Source: an uncultured bacterium
Lineage (GTDB): Bacteria; Nitrospirota; Thermodesulfovibrionia; Thermodesulfovibrionales; Thermodesulfovibrionaceae
Reading direction: 5' to 3'
Length of the DNA stretch: 64,000 bases
NCBI GenBank assembly: GCA_937998865.1
Contig: CALLBR010000005.1
Coordinates: 45,824-109,823 of the forward strand
Shown: piece by piece, positions 43,456-53,469 of the stretch
How positions within the stretch are numbered: position 1 is the first letter of the stretch
Layout: each line of letters starts with the position of its first letter
Made by a program: the position numbers and the translations under genes
Notes under the pieces: generated by a model
Seen by the model: only the letters and a program-made list of their open reading frames with translations
What the model was told of the DNA's origin: nothing
Database searches by the model: none

Positions 43456-44412
43456 ATGAAACTCAAGGATTTTTATAAAAAAGCTATTCAAATAGGTTTG
43501 GAGAATGATCCTCGAGGAAAAGAAATAGTTTTAAAGGAATTGGAAAAAAGAAAAAAAGATTATGAATCTCTTTCTGAAAAGAAGAAAAAATATTTTGATT
43601 TAGAATCATTAGAAAATCCCTATGGTGATTCAAGGATTTTATTTGGAAACGGCGATGAAGAAATCCAATCCATAATAGCGGGAATTGACATGGAAGTAGG
43701 TGAAGTAATTTTAGCAGACTCTTTAAGAAAAAATGGGCATAGAATAGATGCAATTTTATCTCACCATCCAGAAGGTGGTGCTTATGCAAGACTTTTTACA
43801 GTCATGCATATGCAAGCAGATATTCTTGGAAGATTTGGAGTGCCCATCAATATAGCAGAAAGTTTAATGGAGAGTAGAATAAAAGAGGTAGAAAGAAGAC
43901 TAATGCCTGTAAATCATACAAGAGCAGTGGATGCAGCAAAATTACTAAATATTCCTTTTTTATGCCTTCACACTCCCGCTGACAACATGGTTGCTTCTTA
44001 TCTGCAAAGACTCTTTGATGAAAAAAATCCTTATACTCTGGAGGATGTTATTGATCTATTGTTAGAAATCCCAGAATATAGCCATGCCGAGAAAAATAAT
44101 GCAGGACCAAGAATTCTAATAGGTAATAAAGATAGAAAAGCTGGGAAAATTTTTGTTGACATGACAGGAGGAACTGAAGGATCTAAAGATATTTTCAAAA
44201 GTATGAGTCTTAGCGGAATTAATACAATAGTTGCAATGCATTTAAGTGAAGATCACCGCAAGGAAGCAGAAAAAAATCATTTAAATGTTATTATTGCAGG
44301 TCATATTGCAAGTGATAATTTAGGTCTAAATTTATTACTTGATAAAGTATTAGATGGAGAAAAAATAAAAGTATATGAGTGTTCGGGTTTTGTTAGAGTG
44401 ACAAGGCAATAA
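43456..44412 (+). CDS. NIF3-like dinuclear metal protein
   Basis: 318 residues. ILSHHPEGGAYARL (about 99-112) and the C-terminal VIIAGHIASDNLGLNLLLD supply His residues expected for the two-metal site of NIF3/NGG1p-interacting-factor proteins. The N-terminal 60 residues are a charged helical extension. The biochemical function of the family is unsettled (a GTP cyclohydrolase-like metal site has been proposed). AAGGAGG precedes the ATG. It lies between rpsU and dnaG. Confidence 0.82.
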   Translation: MKLKDFYKKAIQIGLENDPRGKEIVLKELEKRKKDYESLSEKKKKYFDLESLENPYGDSRILFGNGDEEIQSIIAGIDMEVGEVILADSLRKNGHRIDAILSHHPEGGAYARLFTVMHMQADILGRFGVPINIAESLMESRIKEVERRLMPVNHTRAVDAAKLLNIPFLCLHTPADNMVASYLQRLFDEKNPYTLEDVIDLLLEIPEYSHAEKNNAGPRILIGNKDRKAGKIFVDMTGGTEGSKDIFKSMSLSGINTIVAMHLSEDHRKEAEKNHLNVIIAGHIASDNLGLNLLLDKVLDGEKIKVYECSGFVRVTRQ

Positions 44413-44422
44413 GCCTTTAGAA

Positions 44423-46102
44423 ATGGATTATCAAAAAATATTAGAGGAAATAAAGAGTAAGGTAGACATAGTTGATATAATCTCAGAATATGTTAATTTA
44501 AACAAAACGGGGCAAAATTATAAGGCTTTATGTCCCTTTCATTCCGAAAAAACACCTTCCTTCTTTGTTAGTCCGACCAAGCAGATATTTCACTGCTTTG
44601 GTTGCGGCAAAGGCGGAGATGTAATAAGTTTCCTTATGGAATATGAGAAGATTTCATTTCAAGAAGCAATATTAATGCTTGCCTCCAGGTTAGGTATAGA
44701 GCTTTCTATTTCCAATACCTCCTCTATGACAAAAGATAAGTTCTATAAAATTTATAACATTACGGCAAATTTCTACGTAAGTAAACTTAAAGAATCAGAT
44801 TTAGTGAAAAAATATCTGAAAAATAGAGGAATTGATGAAAAAAGTATAGAAAAATTCAAAATTGGGTATGCTCCCAAAGATAAAAATTCTCTTTATAAAC
44901 ATCTAAAGAGATGTGGTTTTGATGAAAACTTAATTAGACTGTCAAGACTCATAAACAAAGAGGAAGATTTTTTTCAAGACAGAATTATAATACCCATAAC
45001 TGATCCGACAGGAAGAATTATTGCCTTCGGGGGACGTTCATTAAGAGATTCCACTGATATTCCAAAATACATCAATTCTCCAGAAACTCCTATATTTAAA
45101 AAAGGTGATACCATTTTCGGACTTTATGAGGCAAAACAACAAATAAAACAAAAAGGTTATGCTATATTGATGGAAGGTTACTTAGATGTTATCTTATCAC
45201 ATCAATACGGATTCTCAAATTCAATTGCTCCATTGGGAACAGCACTAACTTTCCAACAATTGAATAAAATAAAGAGATTTACAAATAAAATTTTACTCTC
45301 CTTCGATAGTGATAAGGCTGGTCTTCAGGCTGTGGAAAGATGTATGTCATCATTATTCCAAGCTGGATTTATTATTAAAGTGATGGTATTACCTAAAGGT
45401 GAAGATCCTGCAAGCCTTCTTCAAAAATTTGATGAGAAAATGTTTAAAATACATTTGTCGAAAGCATTAACACCAGTTGAATTTTGTTTAAAATTTTCCG
45501 ATAAAAAAACTTTAATTGAAAAAGTAAATGAAGCTCTTTTGAAAATAAGTTTTATCCAAAATTTGTTATATAGAGAGGAGTTATTAAAAGAGCTCTCTGA
45601 GAAAACTTCTTTAGAGGAATTAACATTACGAGAAGAATTGAAGAAAATTTCAAAAGAGCAAAGAGAAAAAAATTTTTTCTCTTCTAACGGTAAATCTCTA
45701 CTGCTTAACGAAGAAGAAATATTACTAAGAATAGGCATTTTTTATCCTGAAAAATTAAATTTTATCTTTGATAAACTTGATATGGAAATGATTGAAAATT
45801 TACAATTAAGAGAAATTTTTTTAAAACTCAAAGATAATTTCAAAAAAGAAAACTTTTCTATTAACAATTTTTTAAACAATTTAAATGAAACCCAAAAATC
45901 CCTAGTGTCGAAATTAATAATCACTTCAGAGATAAATGAAGAATCTATTGATCAGAATTTAATAGATTGTATAAAAAAACTTAAAATAAGAGCTATTGAT
46001 AAAAAAATTAAAGAAATAGGAAAATCAGGCGATAAAGAGTATTTAAGTAAACTTATAAAGGAAAAAATAGATATATTGAGGCTTTTAAATGAAGGATTAT
46101 GA
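44423..46102 (+). CDS. dnaG: DNA primase
   Basis: 559 residues. It makes RNA primers at the replication fork. The N-terminal zinc-binding motif is [30 protein letters not shown] (about 38-67), followed by the catalytic TOPRIM region with [12 protein letters not shown] and [12 protein letters not shown]. The C-terminal helicase-interacting part is Lys/Glu-rich and diverged. It overlaps rpoD by 14 bases. Confidence 0.96.
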   Translation: MDYQKILEEIKSKVDIVDIISEYVNLNKTGQNYKALCPFHSEKTPSFFVSPTKQIFHCFGCGKGGDVISFLMEYEKISFQEAILMLASRLGIELSISNTSSMTKDKFYKIYNITANFYVSKLKESDLVKKYLKNRGIDEKSIEKFKIGYAPKDKNSLYKHLKRCGFDENLIRLSRLINKEEDFFQDRIIIPITDPTGRIIAFGGRSLRDSTDIPKYINSPETPIFKKGDTIFGLYEAKQQIKQKGYAILMEGYLDVILSHQYGFSNSIAPLGTALTFQQLNKIKRFTNKILLSFDSDKAGLQAVERCMSSLFQAGFIIKVMVLPKGEDPASLLQKFDEKMFKIHLSKALTPVEFCLKFSDKKTLIEKVNEALLKISFIQNLLYREELLKELSEKTSLEELTLREELKKISKEQREKNFFSSNGKSLLLNEEEILLRIGIFYPEKLNFIFDKLDMEMIENLQLREIFLKLKDNFKKENFSINNFLNNLNETQKSLVSKLIITSEINEESIDQNLIDCIKKLKIRAIDKKIKEIGKSGDKEYLSKLIKEKIDILRLLNEGL

Positions 46103-47396
46103 TGAAATAAAAAATTTTTTAAATTCATACTATGATAACTTAGGTGAATACACGGAAAGTACTCAGGATAGCGATGATATTCAGGATTCTTTAAGGTTAT
46201 ACTTTAAACTCATAGCTAAAATTCCTGTTTTAAATAAGTTAGAAGAGGAATATCTCGCTAAAAATATAGACGAAAAGAAAAAAGAACTAATAAAAGAACT
46301 TCTTAATGTACCTTTTGTCCAAAAGAAAATAATTTCTCTTAGTGAGCTTTTCATTCATCATCCTCAAAAAGCAAAAGATCTCTTAGAGGAGGAAGATTTA
46401 GCTGTTGAAGAAATAAAAAAACAGTTTTTTTATATTTCTGAAGGCATAAAAAAAATAATGAGAAGAAAAAAAAGCAACAAAGAAATACTGAAGAATTTCT
46501 TTCAGATTCCCTTAAGAGACGAACTTACAATTATGTTTTTTGAAGAACTGGAAAATTTATTTGTTTTGACTTCAAAAGGTGTTCATGTAAGTGAAATTAC
46601 CGGTATGCCCAATGAAGAATTTTCAGCTTTAATGGATAGAATGAGAACAATTTTTTTTGAATTTATTGAAATGAAAAATAAACTAATTGAATCAAATTTA
46701 AAACTTGTGGTAAGTATTGCAAAAAGATATACTGGTAGAGGATTAACTTTAGAAGACTTAATACAAGAAGGAAATATTGGTTTAATGAAAGCAGTAGAAA
46801 AGTTTGAATACAAAAAAGGTTTTAAGTTTAGTACTTATGCAACTTGGTGGATAAGACAGGCAATTACAAGAGCTCTTGCAGATCATTCTAAAACTATAAG
46901 AATTCCTGTTCATGTTGTTGACAATTTATGCAAAATTAATAAATTAGTACGAGAAATTACTAATAAAAACGATAAAGAACCAGATATAGAGGAAATTGCC
47001 TTATCTATTCATATTCCTATGGAAAAAATTGAAGAGATATTATCTATCATAAAAGAACCTTTGTCAATAGACATTAATATAGGGGATAATGAAGATACTT
47101 TATTTATAGAAACAATACAGGATTATAATTCACCTAATCCTTTCATTGAGTCTGTCTATGATGAATTAAAAGAAAAACTAATGGATCTCTTTTCAACACT
47201 TACTGTAAAAGAAAGAGAAGTTTTAATAAGAAGATATGGCATAAATAATGGAAAGCCAGAAAGCCTCGAGGAAGTAGGCAAATCTTTGTCTATTTCAAGA
47301 GAAAGAGTAAGACAATTAGAACTTAGGGCAATCAGGAAGCTAAAAAGACTTTGTAGACTTCAATGGCTCAGAGAATTTATAGGCACTAATAAATAA
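46089..47396 (+). CDS. rpoD: RNA polymerase primary sigma factor
   Basis: 435 residues, short for RpoD because region 1.1 is absent. Region 1.2 begins near 35 ([16 protein letters not shown]). Region 2 is [61 protein letters not shown], region 3 follows with IRIPVHVVD, and region 4 has [21 protein letters not shown]. The position behind dnaG marks it as the housekeeping sigma. The TATAAT-type boxes in this window agree with a standard region 2.4. Confidence 0.95.
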   Translation: MKDYDEIKNFLNSYYDNLGEYTESTQDSDDIQDSLRLYFKLIAKIPVLNKLEEEYLAKNIDEKKKELIKELLNVPFVQKKIISLSELFIHHPQKAKDLLEEEDLAVEEIKKQFFYISEGIKKIMRRKKSNKEILKNFFQIPLRDELTIMFFEELENLFVLTSKGVHVSEITGMPNEEFSALMDRMRTIFFEFIEMKNKLIESNLKLVVSIAKRYTGRGLTLEDLIQEGNIGLMKAVEKFEYKKGFKFSTYATWWIRQAITRALADHSKTIRIPVHVVDNLCKINKLVREITNKNDKEPDIEEIALSIHIPMEKIEEILSIIKEPLSIDINIGDNEDTLFIETIQDYNSPNPFIESVYDELKEKLMDLFSTLTVKEREVLIRRYGINNGKPESLEEVGKSLSISRERVRQLELRAIRKLKRLCRLQWLREFIGTNK

Positions 47397-47549
47397 TGCC
47401 AAATAAAATTATAAGCACTTAAATAAAAACTTTATCATATCTTTCATGCAATTTTAGCCATTATCATTTAGATACTTTGGATTCTCTATAAAGACAATAG
47501 ACATTGTAACCTTCTGACTAAGAGAGCAAAGCAAGGTTTATAAGAAATA

Positions 47550-48002
47550 TTATTTGCTATACATCAAGGCTACTTCATCACATTCGGGGAATTTAGGACA
47601 TTTTATACAGTCACCCCAAATTTTTTGAGGAAGTTTAGTTTTGTCTATTTCTGAAAAACCTAATTTTTTAAAAAAATCCGGTATATAGGTCAATACAAAT
47701 ATTCTTTTTATGCCAAATTGATTAGCTTCTTTGATGCATTTTTTTACTAACTTTTTACCAATTCCTTTATTCTGAAATTCTTTTTTTACCAAAAGAGATC
47801 TAATTTCTGCTAGATCCTCCCATAGAATATGTAAAGCACAAACACCTAAAATCTCTTCTTTATCCTCAGCAATGACAAAGTCTCTTATATTTTCATACAA
47901 TTCATTTAATGAGCGAGGAAGCATTAAACCTTTTTTAGCAAATTCATTAATTAGTTTATGAATAGGTTTTATATCTGATATTGTTGCTTTTCTAATTTTC
48001 AA
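47550..48002 (-). CDS. Short ArgA-type N-acetyltransferase (N-acetylglutamate synthase-like)
   Basis: 150 residues, GNAT fold. RSLNELYENIRDFVIAE, WEDLAEIRSLLVKKEFQNKGIGKKLV (the acetyl-CoA loop) and the C-terminal LPQKIWGDCIKCPKFPECDEVAL match the short single-domain N-acetylglutamate synthases of anaerobes, which start arginine synthesis. The three C-terminal cysteines may bind metal. It overlaps the preceding korC-like gene by 11 bases. No other arg gene is in the window. Confidence 0.85.
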   Translation of the reverse strand: MKIRKATISDIKPIHKLINEFAKKGLMLPRSLNELYENIRDFVIAEDKEEILGVCALHILWEDLAEIRSLLVKKEFQNKGIGKKLVKKCIKEANQFGIKRIFVLTYIPDFFKKLGFSEIDKTKLPQKIWGDCIKCPKFPECDEVALMYSK

Positions 48003-48531
48003 GTAAAGAGAAACCTCGCATTATGAGATTATTATTGATTTCTATCATTTCTTTTCTTTTGGCAGGAATAATTTCTCGAATTGTTTCTAGGACTTTGTCA
48101 ATATTAATAATATTGGACTTTTTTATAAAAGCTCCGAGTAAGATCATATTTGCAAGTTTGGGAGTAGCAAGATTAGAAGCTTCCTTGGAAGCTTCTATGG
48201 CATAGTAGTATATATCTTCTCTTTCTCTTGAATTTTTTATAACAGAAGAGTCATAAAAAATACAACCTTGAGGCAGTAATCTATTAATGAACTTTTTGTA
48301 GGACGCTTCGTTTAAAACAATTAGATAATCAGAATTTTTTATGATTGGAGAACCTATCAATTCATCAGACAATACTACCATACAATTAGCAGTGCCGCCT
48401 CTCATTTCTGCTCCGTAAGAGGGAAACCAAGTGACTTCTAATCCTTGTTTCATAGCAGCATATGCAATTACCTTGCCTAAAAAAAGAATTCCTTGTCCTC
48501 CAGAACCAGCAATAATTATTTTTCGTTCCAT
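47992..48531 (-). CDS. 2-oxoacid:ferredoxin oxidoreductase, gamma subunit
   Basis: 179 residues. The N-terminal GSGGQGILFLGKVIAYAA and SYGAEMRGGTANCMVVLSDELIGSP identify the gamma subunit of ketoacid:ferredoxin oxidoreductases (Kor/Vor/Por families), which oxidatively decarboxylate 2-oxoacids to acyl-CoA. It follows the beta subunit with a 16-base overlap. The substrate (2-oxoglutarate, branched-chain or other) cannot be decided from this subunit. Confidence 0.9.
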   Translation of the reverse strand: MERKIIIAGSGGQGILFLGKVIAYAAMKQGLEVTWFPSYGAEMRGGTANCMVVLSDELIGSPIIKNSDYLIVLNEASYKKFINRLLPQGCIFYDSSVIKNSREREDIYYYAIEASKEASNLATPKLANMILLGAFIKKSNIINIDKVLETIREIIPAKRKEMIEINNNLIMRGFSLLEN

Positions 48532-49268
48532 TTATCTTTTATGACCCCTATTTTAAATTCTTTTAACATATTTTCTCTTAACCATTTTAGAGATTCCTCA
48601 GGTGTCATACCCCAGTCAGTAGGGCAGGGTGATAAAATTTCAATAAAAGTAAAACCTTTGTTTTCTATTTGATATATAAATGCTTTTTCCATATACTTTT
48701 TAGTTAGAACAATATTTTTATAACTATCCAAAGAACCTCTTGCCACAAAGGAGGTTCCCTCTAATTGTGCTAATATTTCTGATACATGTATTGGATAGCC
48801 TGCCTGGGTTGCTATTCTTCCTAAAGGCGAGGTGGTAGTTTTCTGGCCAAGTAAAGTTGTGGGTGCCATTTGTCCACCAGTCATTCCATAATTAGCATTG
48901 TTTATAAAAAATACAGAAATATTTTCGCCTCTATTTGCTGCATGAATTATTTCTGCGGTACCAATTGCTGCAAGATCACCATCACCTTGATAGGTAAATA
49001 TTATTTTATCAGGACAAACTCTTTTCATTCCTGTTGCAGCAGCTGGTGGTCTTCCATGGGGTATTTCTAATATATCAAAATCAAAATAATCATAAGCAAA
49101 AACAGCGCAGCCAACAGGAGCAATGCCAATAGTTTTTTCCTTTATACCGAGATTATCAATTATTTCACAAATCAGTCTATGGGCAATGCTATGGCCACAA
49201 CCAGGACAATATCGGAAAGGAGCATCTTTTAAAGAATTAGGTTTAGAAAATACTTTTTTTAAATTCAT
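48516..49268 (-). CDS. 2-oxoacid:ferredoxin oxidoreductase, beta subunit
   Basis: 250 residues. FRYCPGCGHSIAHRL at the N-terminus, the TPP-binding block TYQGDGDLAAIGTAEIIHAANRGENISVFFINNANYGMTGGQMAPTT and further cysteines for a cluster are typical. The alpha subunit and the ferredoxin-like delta subunit are not adjacent. The start has TATAAT (49277-49282) eight bases upstream and no ribosome binding site. The promoter lies at the very end of the ppx-like gene. Confidence 0.92.
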   Translation of the reverse strand: MNLKKVFSKPNSLKDAPFRYCPGCGHSIAHRLICEIIDNLGIKEKTIGIAPVGCAVFAYDYFDFDILEIPHGRPPAAATGMKRVCPDKIIFTYQGDGDLAAIGTAEIIHAANRGENISVFFINNANYGMTGGQMAPTTLLGQKTTTSPLGRIATQAGYPIHVSEILAQLEGTSFVARGSLDSYKNIVLTKKYMEKAFIYQIENKGFTFIEILSPCPTDWGMTPEESLKWLRENMLKEFKIGVIKDKWNEK

Positions 49269-49272
49269 AGTT

Positions 49273-50190
49273 TTATATTATAACAAAATCTCTATAATTT
49301 TTCATTATTCCTTCAATCAATCCAAAATCGCTTATTATTAAAGAATTACAAGAAAAATAATCAAATAGACACTCCAAAATTACAATCCCTGGCAATATAA
49401 TATCTGATCTATCAGGAGGTATTCCAATTATTTTTTTTCTTTCCTCGCTGTTAGTTTTATAAATTTTTTGCGCAATTAGTTTAAGTTTGTTTTTTGAAAT
49501 TATTTGGCCATGAATTAAATCAGGGATGTAGTTATTAATTTTAAGATTTATCATTCCTACTGTGACTGCTGTTCCCCCAGTAGCTATGAGGTATTTAAAA
49601 TTTTTTTTAGGTAAATTAGATTCAACAAAATTTTTTATATATTTCTTTAAATAAGCCACTAAATTTTCCTGTAATATGTAATTTTCGTTAATTGAGAATT
49701 TTAATACGCCTATATTCAAGCTTACTTTAATAATTTCTCCCTTTTCTGAATAAATACATTCTGTACTGCCTCCCCCAATATCAATAGCAATAAAATTTTC
49801 CGCGGTAGGGAGACCTAATTTTATACCCTCTAATGTATAAGAAGCCTCTTCCTCTCCACTCAATATTCGAATATTTAATCCTGTAAATTTTGATACTCTT
49901 TCTATGAAATTTGAACTATTCTCTGCATCTCTTAGGGCACTAGTTCCAATAGGAATCAAATAGTTTACTTTGAATTCTTCACATATTAATTTAAATCTAG
50001 TTAAAACTTCTAAGGATTTTTTTTGAGCTTCAAAATTCAAATTTTTTGTAAATCTTAGATCTTTGCCAAGCTTTGTAATTATCCTATCAGTAAATAGTCT
50101 TTTTATTTTTTCATCTTCTAAACATCCAATTACTAATCTAAGGGTGTTACTTCCTATGTCTATTACAGCAATTTTTTCAATAGGTTTCAT
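49273..50190 (-). CDS. Ppx/GppA-family phosphatase
   Basis: 305 residues from ATG 50190. It has the N-terminal phosphate loop IAVIDIGSNTLRLVIG, LIPIGTSALRDAENS near 90, GEEEASYTLEGI near 120 and a second phosphate loop FIAIDIGGGSTECIYS near 140. This is the short form without the HD domain, acting on polyphosphate and/or pppGpp. An ATG at 50205 is possible but lies deeper within proS. The gene start overlaps the proS stop, so the two are coupled. Confidence 0.88.
   Translation of the reverse strand: MKPIEKIAVIDIGSNTLRLVIGCLEDEKIKRLFTDRIITKLGKDLRFTKNLNFEAQKKSLEVLTRFKLICEEFKVNYLIPIGTSALRDAENSSNFIERVSKFTGLNIRILSGEEEASYTLEGIKLGLPTAENFIAIDIGGGSTECIYSEKGEIIKVSLNIGVLKFSINENYILQENLVAYLKKYIKNFVESNLPKKNFKYLIATGGTAVTVGMINLKINNYIPDLIHGQIISKNKLKLIAQKIYKTNSEERKKIIGIPPDRSDIILPGIVILECLFDYFSCNSLIISDFGLIEGIMKNYRDFVII
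49277..49282 (-). promoter_or_regulatory. -10 box of the 2-oxoacid oxidoreductase operon
   Basis: On the minus strand TATAAT is followed by eight bases and the ATG at 49268. It overlaps the 3' end of the upstream exopolyphosphatase gene. No ribosome binding site is present. Confidence 0.45.
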
Positions 50191-51889
50191 AATAGAAATT
50201 AACAATTTCGACTATTGCCTTATTAATAGGTACTAATTTAGTCTCCTTCGTTCTTCTTTTTTTTATTTCGATTTTATTTTCTTTCAATCCTTTTTCACCA
50301 ATTATTACCTGAATTGGTATTCCTATAAGATCAGCATCTTTAAATTTTACACCCGGGCGTTCATCTCTATCGTCTAATAAAACTTCCATATGTCTATCGG
50401 CAAAACTATTATAAATTTCTGAAACTTTTTCATAAATCTCTTCAGCAATTCTTAAAATTTTCTTATTAGCAACATTCAATGGTATTATTTCTATGTCAAA
50501 AGGAGCCATGCTTTTTGGCCAAACAATTCCATCTTCATCATAATTTTGTTCAATAGCTGCAGCAGCGACTCTTGCAGGACCTATTCCATAACTTCCCATA
50601 ATAATAGGTTTTTCTTTGCCATCTTTATCAAGAAAAACAGCATTTAAAGGTACAGTATATTTAGTTCCTAATTTAAAGATATTACCAACCTCTATTGCTT
50701 TTTCTATTCTTATGGGACTTTCACATTTTGGACAAAAGTCTCCTTCTTTTGCTTTTCTTATATCAGCCCATTGAGCTTTAAAATCTCTAGATGGTAAAAT
50801 TCCTTGGAAATGATAATCCTTTTTGTTAGCTCCGGAAATATAATATAAATTATCGATAATAGATAAATCTGCAATGATTTTTATCTTTTGATTTACTGGT
50901 CCAATAAACCCCATTTCTGTACTAAGAATTTGAATTGACTCTTCTGGTGTCGCAAAATTAAACTCTCCAATCAATCTTAATAGTTTTTTTTCATTTATTT
51001 CTTGATCACCTCTAATTAGAACTAAAATAGGTTCCTGTTCAGTGATGACCAGTAAACTTTTAATAAAATATCTCTCATCAACTCCTAGAAATTCAGCTAC
51101 TTCTCTTACTGTTTTTTTATCTGGTGTATATACTTCTTTGAGATCCATTACTATTAATTCTGGTGAGTGAATCACGCTTTTTGCTACTTCTATATTCGCT
51201 GCATATCCACAATTATCGCATATTACAATATCATCTTCTCCAGCGGGAGTAGGTGCCATAAATTCATGGGATTCTAAATCTCCCATAATGCCAGGATCAG
51301 ATTCTACTTGATAATATTTTAAACCACATCTAGTAAAGATTTTATGATAAGCTTCTGCGTGTAATTTATAACTTTTATCAAGACCTTTTTCATCTATATC
51401 AAAACTATAACTATCTTTCATAATAAACTCGCGAGTTCTCAAGATCCCAGCTCTTGGTCTTGCTTCATCTCTTAATTTGGTCTGTATTTGATACCATATT
51501 TGAGGTAACTGTCTGTAAGACTTTATCTCTTTAGAGGCAATCCATGCCATTATCTCTTCATGGGTCATTCCAAGACACATATCTCTTCCATTTCTGTCTT
51601 TTAATCTAAACATTTCCTCCTTAATCGTGTACCATCTTCCTGTTTGTTGCCAAATTTCAGCAGGGTGGAGTATTGGCATAGAAATTTCCTGTGCACCTAT
51701 TTTTTCCATTTCTTCTTTTAATATGCTATTAATCTTATTCAAAACTCTCCAACCAAGTGGAAGAAAAATAAATAAACCTGCAGCCAATTGTCTTACATAT
51801 CCAGCTTTAAGCATCAATATGTGAGAAACAGCATTAATACCTGCTGGTATTTCTCTCATAGTTGGAATAAAAAGACTTGAATACCGCAT
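50177..51889 (-). CDS. proS: Prolyl-tRNA synthetase (bacterial type)
   Basis: 570 residues. Class II core motifs are the N-terminal LMLKAGYVRQLAAGLFIFLPLGWRVL and GMTHEEIMAWIASKEIKSYRQLPQIWYQIQTKLRDEARPRAGILRTREFIMKDSYSF. The central INS-type editing domain (about 225-400) is present, with a CDNCGY motif and FCPKCESPI around it, followed by IMGSYGIGPARVAAAAIEQ. AAGGAGG at seven bases supports the start. It is followed by the ppx-like gene. Confidence 0.97.
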   Translation of the reverse strand: MRYSSLFIPTMREIPAGINAVSHILMLKAGYVRQLAAGLFIFLPLGWRVLNKINSILKEEMEKIGAQEISMPILHPAEIWQQTGRWYTIKEEMFRLKDRNGRDMCLGMTHEEIMAWIASKEIKSYRQLPQIWYQIQTKLRDEARPRAGILRTREFIMKDSYSFDIDEKGLDKSYKLHAEAYHKIFTRCGLKYYQVESDPGIMGDLESHEFMAPTPAGEDDIVICDNCGYAANIEVAKSVIHSPELIVMDLKEVYTPDKKTVREVAEFLGVDERYFIKSLLVITEQEPILVLIRGDQEINEKKLLRLIGEFNFATPEESIQILSTEMGFIGPVNQKIKIIADLSIIDNLYYISGANKKDYHFQGILPSRDFKAQWADIRKAKEGDFCPKCESPIRIEKAIEVGNIFKLGTKYTVPLNAVFLDKDGKEKPIIMGSYGIGPARVAAAAIEQNYDEDGIVWPKSMAPFDIEIIPLNVANKKILRIAEEIYEKVSEIYNSFADRHMEVLLDDRDERPGVKFKDADLIGIPIQVIIGEKGLKENKIEIKKRRTKETKLVPINKAIVEIVNFYYETY

Positions 51890-52248
51890 CTAAGGACCTC
51901 CTTGAAGATAAATATAGATTAAATAAAGTATATCATATTGGAAATAAAAGAGAATAACTTTCAATTTTTTATTAATTTTTTCTCTACGAAACTTAGAATT
52001 TATAATCAACACTAAAGGTTCATTTTTAAAAAGTTAAATAAAATTTAATGATTGAAGGTTTGCGTTAAAAAAATTTAACATAATATACATTATCAGACAA
52101 TATTTTTTGAAAATAAATTGTTAAAAAATTGTTTAATTACTAGTTTGAATTTAATTAATACTTTTGATGTGTTAAAGAATTTTTAAATATGATTTATAAT
52201 TCAGCAAGTTATATTTTTAATTGATATCTATATTTATTTTTTTGATTA
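51890..52248. other. AT-rich intergenic region, no gene seen
   Basis: This is 359 bases between the mtaB stop and the proS start. The right-hand strand context (minus) contains the proS promoter, with a TATACT box at 51927-51932. The remainder is extremely AT-rich with short imperfect repeats, including TTACTAGTTT near 52139 and again near 52245 at the mtaB end. No plausible coding frame or hairpin terminator stands out. Confidence 0.6.
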
Positions 52249-53469
52249 CTAGTTTTTCAAAATCTTTCCATATGCAAAGTGATCTCTTATTTTTGTAACC
52301 TTTATTTCTATCAAATCCTTAGATACTAAGTTATTTTCTTCTATAACACATTTAATATAATTATCAGATGTTCCCGTATAGAATCCTGATTTTTTACTTT
52401 CAATGATAACTTCAATATTTTGTCCAATAAATTGCTTCATGTATTGTTCTTTTAACTCTTTTGCAATTTGCATTAGAATCTCTGTGCGATCCTTTTTTAT
52501 ATCCTCAGAAACCTGGTCTTTTATTCTTGAAGAATATGTGTTAGGTCTATTTGAATAAGGAAATACATGAAGATAGGAAAAGTTTAATGCTTTAATAACA
52601 TTTGTCATTTCTTGGAAATCTTCATTTGTTTCCGATGGAAATCCGACAATTATATCTGTACCTATTGAAATTTTTGGATAAAGTTTAACTATTTTTTTAA
52701 TTTTTTCTTCAAAACTTTTTATATTATATCTTCTATTCATCAATTGAAGAATTCTATTACTACCATGCTGGAGAGGAATGTGAAGATGTTTACATATCCT
52801 CCTTTCGCCTAAAATTTCTAAGAATTCATCATCAATATGATTTACTTCAAGGGAGCTTAACCTAATTTTTGGAATTTGAGTATTTTTTAAAATTTCTTTT
52901 AGTAAAACTTTAAGATTTAATTCCTTAAAATCTTTTCCATACAAACCTAAATTAATTCCACTTAATATTACTTCCTTAATGCCTATTTGATGGTAATTTT
53001 CTATCTCGTCAATAATTTGCTCCTTAGGAATACTTTTTGGTCTTCCTCTTAAATAAGGTACTACGCAGTAAGAACAGAAGTGGTCACAACCATCTTGAAT
53101 CTTAACAATTGCTCTATGACGAGATAAATTAAGTTTATAGGATTTAAAAAGTGGCTTAAATTCATGGATAACTTTATCTTTTTCGGAATTACTTAAAAAT
53201 ATTAACTTTTCTTCTTTTGTTTTTAAGTTTTTTAAAGTTACGTAGCATCCCGTAACAATAGCCTTCACACCAAATTCTTTAGCTTTATTAATGATCTTTC
53301 TGGATTGATTTTCAGCTTTATGAGTTACTGCGCAGGTATTGATAATCCAAATATCTGCCCTCTCTATTGAATCTGTAATTTCGTAACCATAAGATCTTAA
53401 TACTAATTCCCATTTTTGAGCTTCTGCTTGATTTACCTTACATCCGTAAGTAATAAAACATATTGGCAT
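52249..53469 (-). CDS. mtaB: MtaB-type tRNA methylthiotransferase
   Basis: 406 residues. It inserts a methylthio group on t6A37 of tRNA. The N-terminal UPF0004 domain starts CFITYGCKVNQAEAQKWE with cluster cysteines at TYGC, INTCAVTHKAE and VTGCY. The radical SAM motif is DGCDHFCSYCVVPYLRGRPKS, and HLHIPLQHGSNRIL and a C-terminal TRAM-like domain follow. KVNQAE rather than QMNEHD separates MtaB from MiaB. The start shares one base with the miaB stop. Confidence 0.92.
   Translation of the reverse strand: MPICFITYGCKVNQAEAQKWELVLRSYGYEITDSIERADIWIINTCAVTHKAENQSRKIINKAKEFGVKAIVTGCYVTLKNLKTKEEKLIFLSNSEKDKVIHEFKPLFKSYKLNLSRHRAIVKIQDGCDHFCSYCVVPYLRGRPKSIPKEQIIDEIENYHQIGIKEVILSGINLGLYGKDFKELNLKVLLKEILKNTQIPKIRLSSLEVNHIDDEFLEILGERRICKHLHIPLQHGSNRILQLMNRRYNIKSFEEKIKKIVKLYPKISIGTDIIVGFPSETNEDFQEMTNVIKALNFSYLHVFPYSNRPNTYSSRIKDQVSEDIKKDRTEILMQIAKELKEQYMKQFIGQNIEVIIESKKSGFYTGTSDNYIKCVIEENNLVSKDLIEIKVTKIRDHFAYGKILKN

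Noticed and set aside
52020..52240. AT-rich stretch with short repeats considered as a replication origin
   Set aside because: No DnaA-box cluster was seen and neighbouring genes (proS, mtaB) are not origin-linked. High AT alone is weak evidence in this genome.
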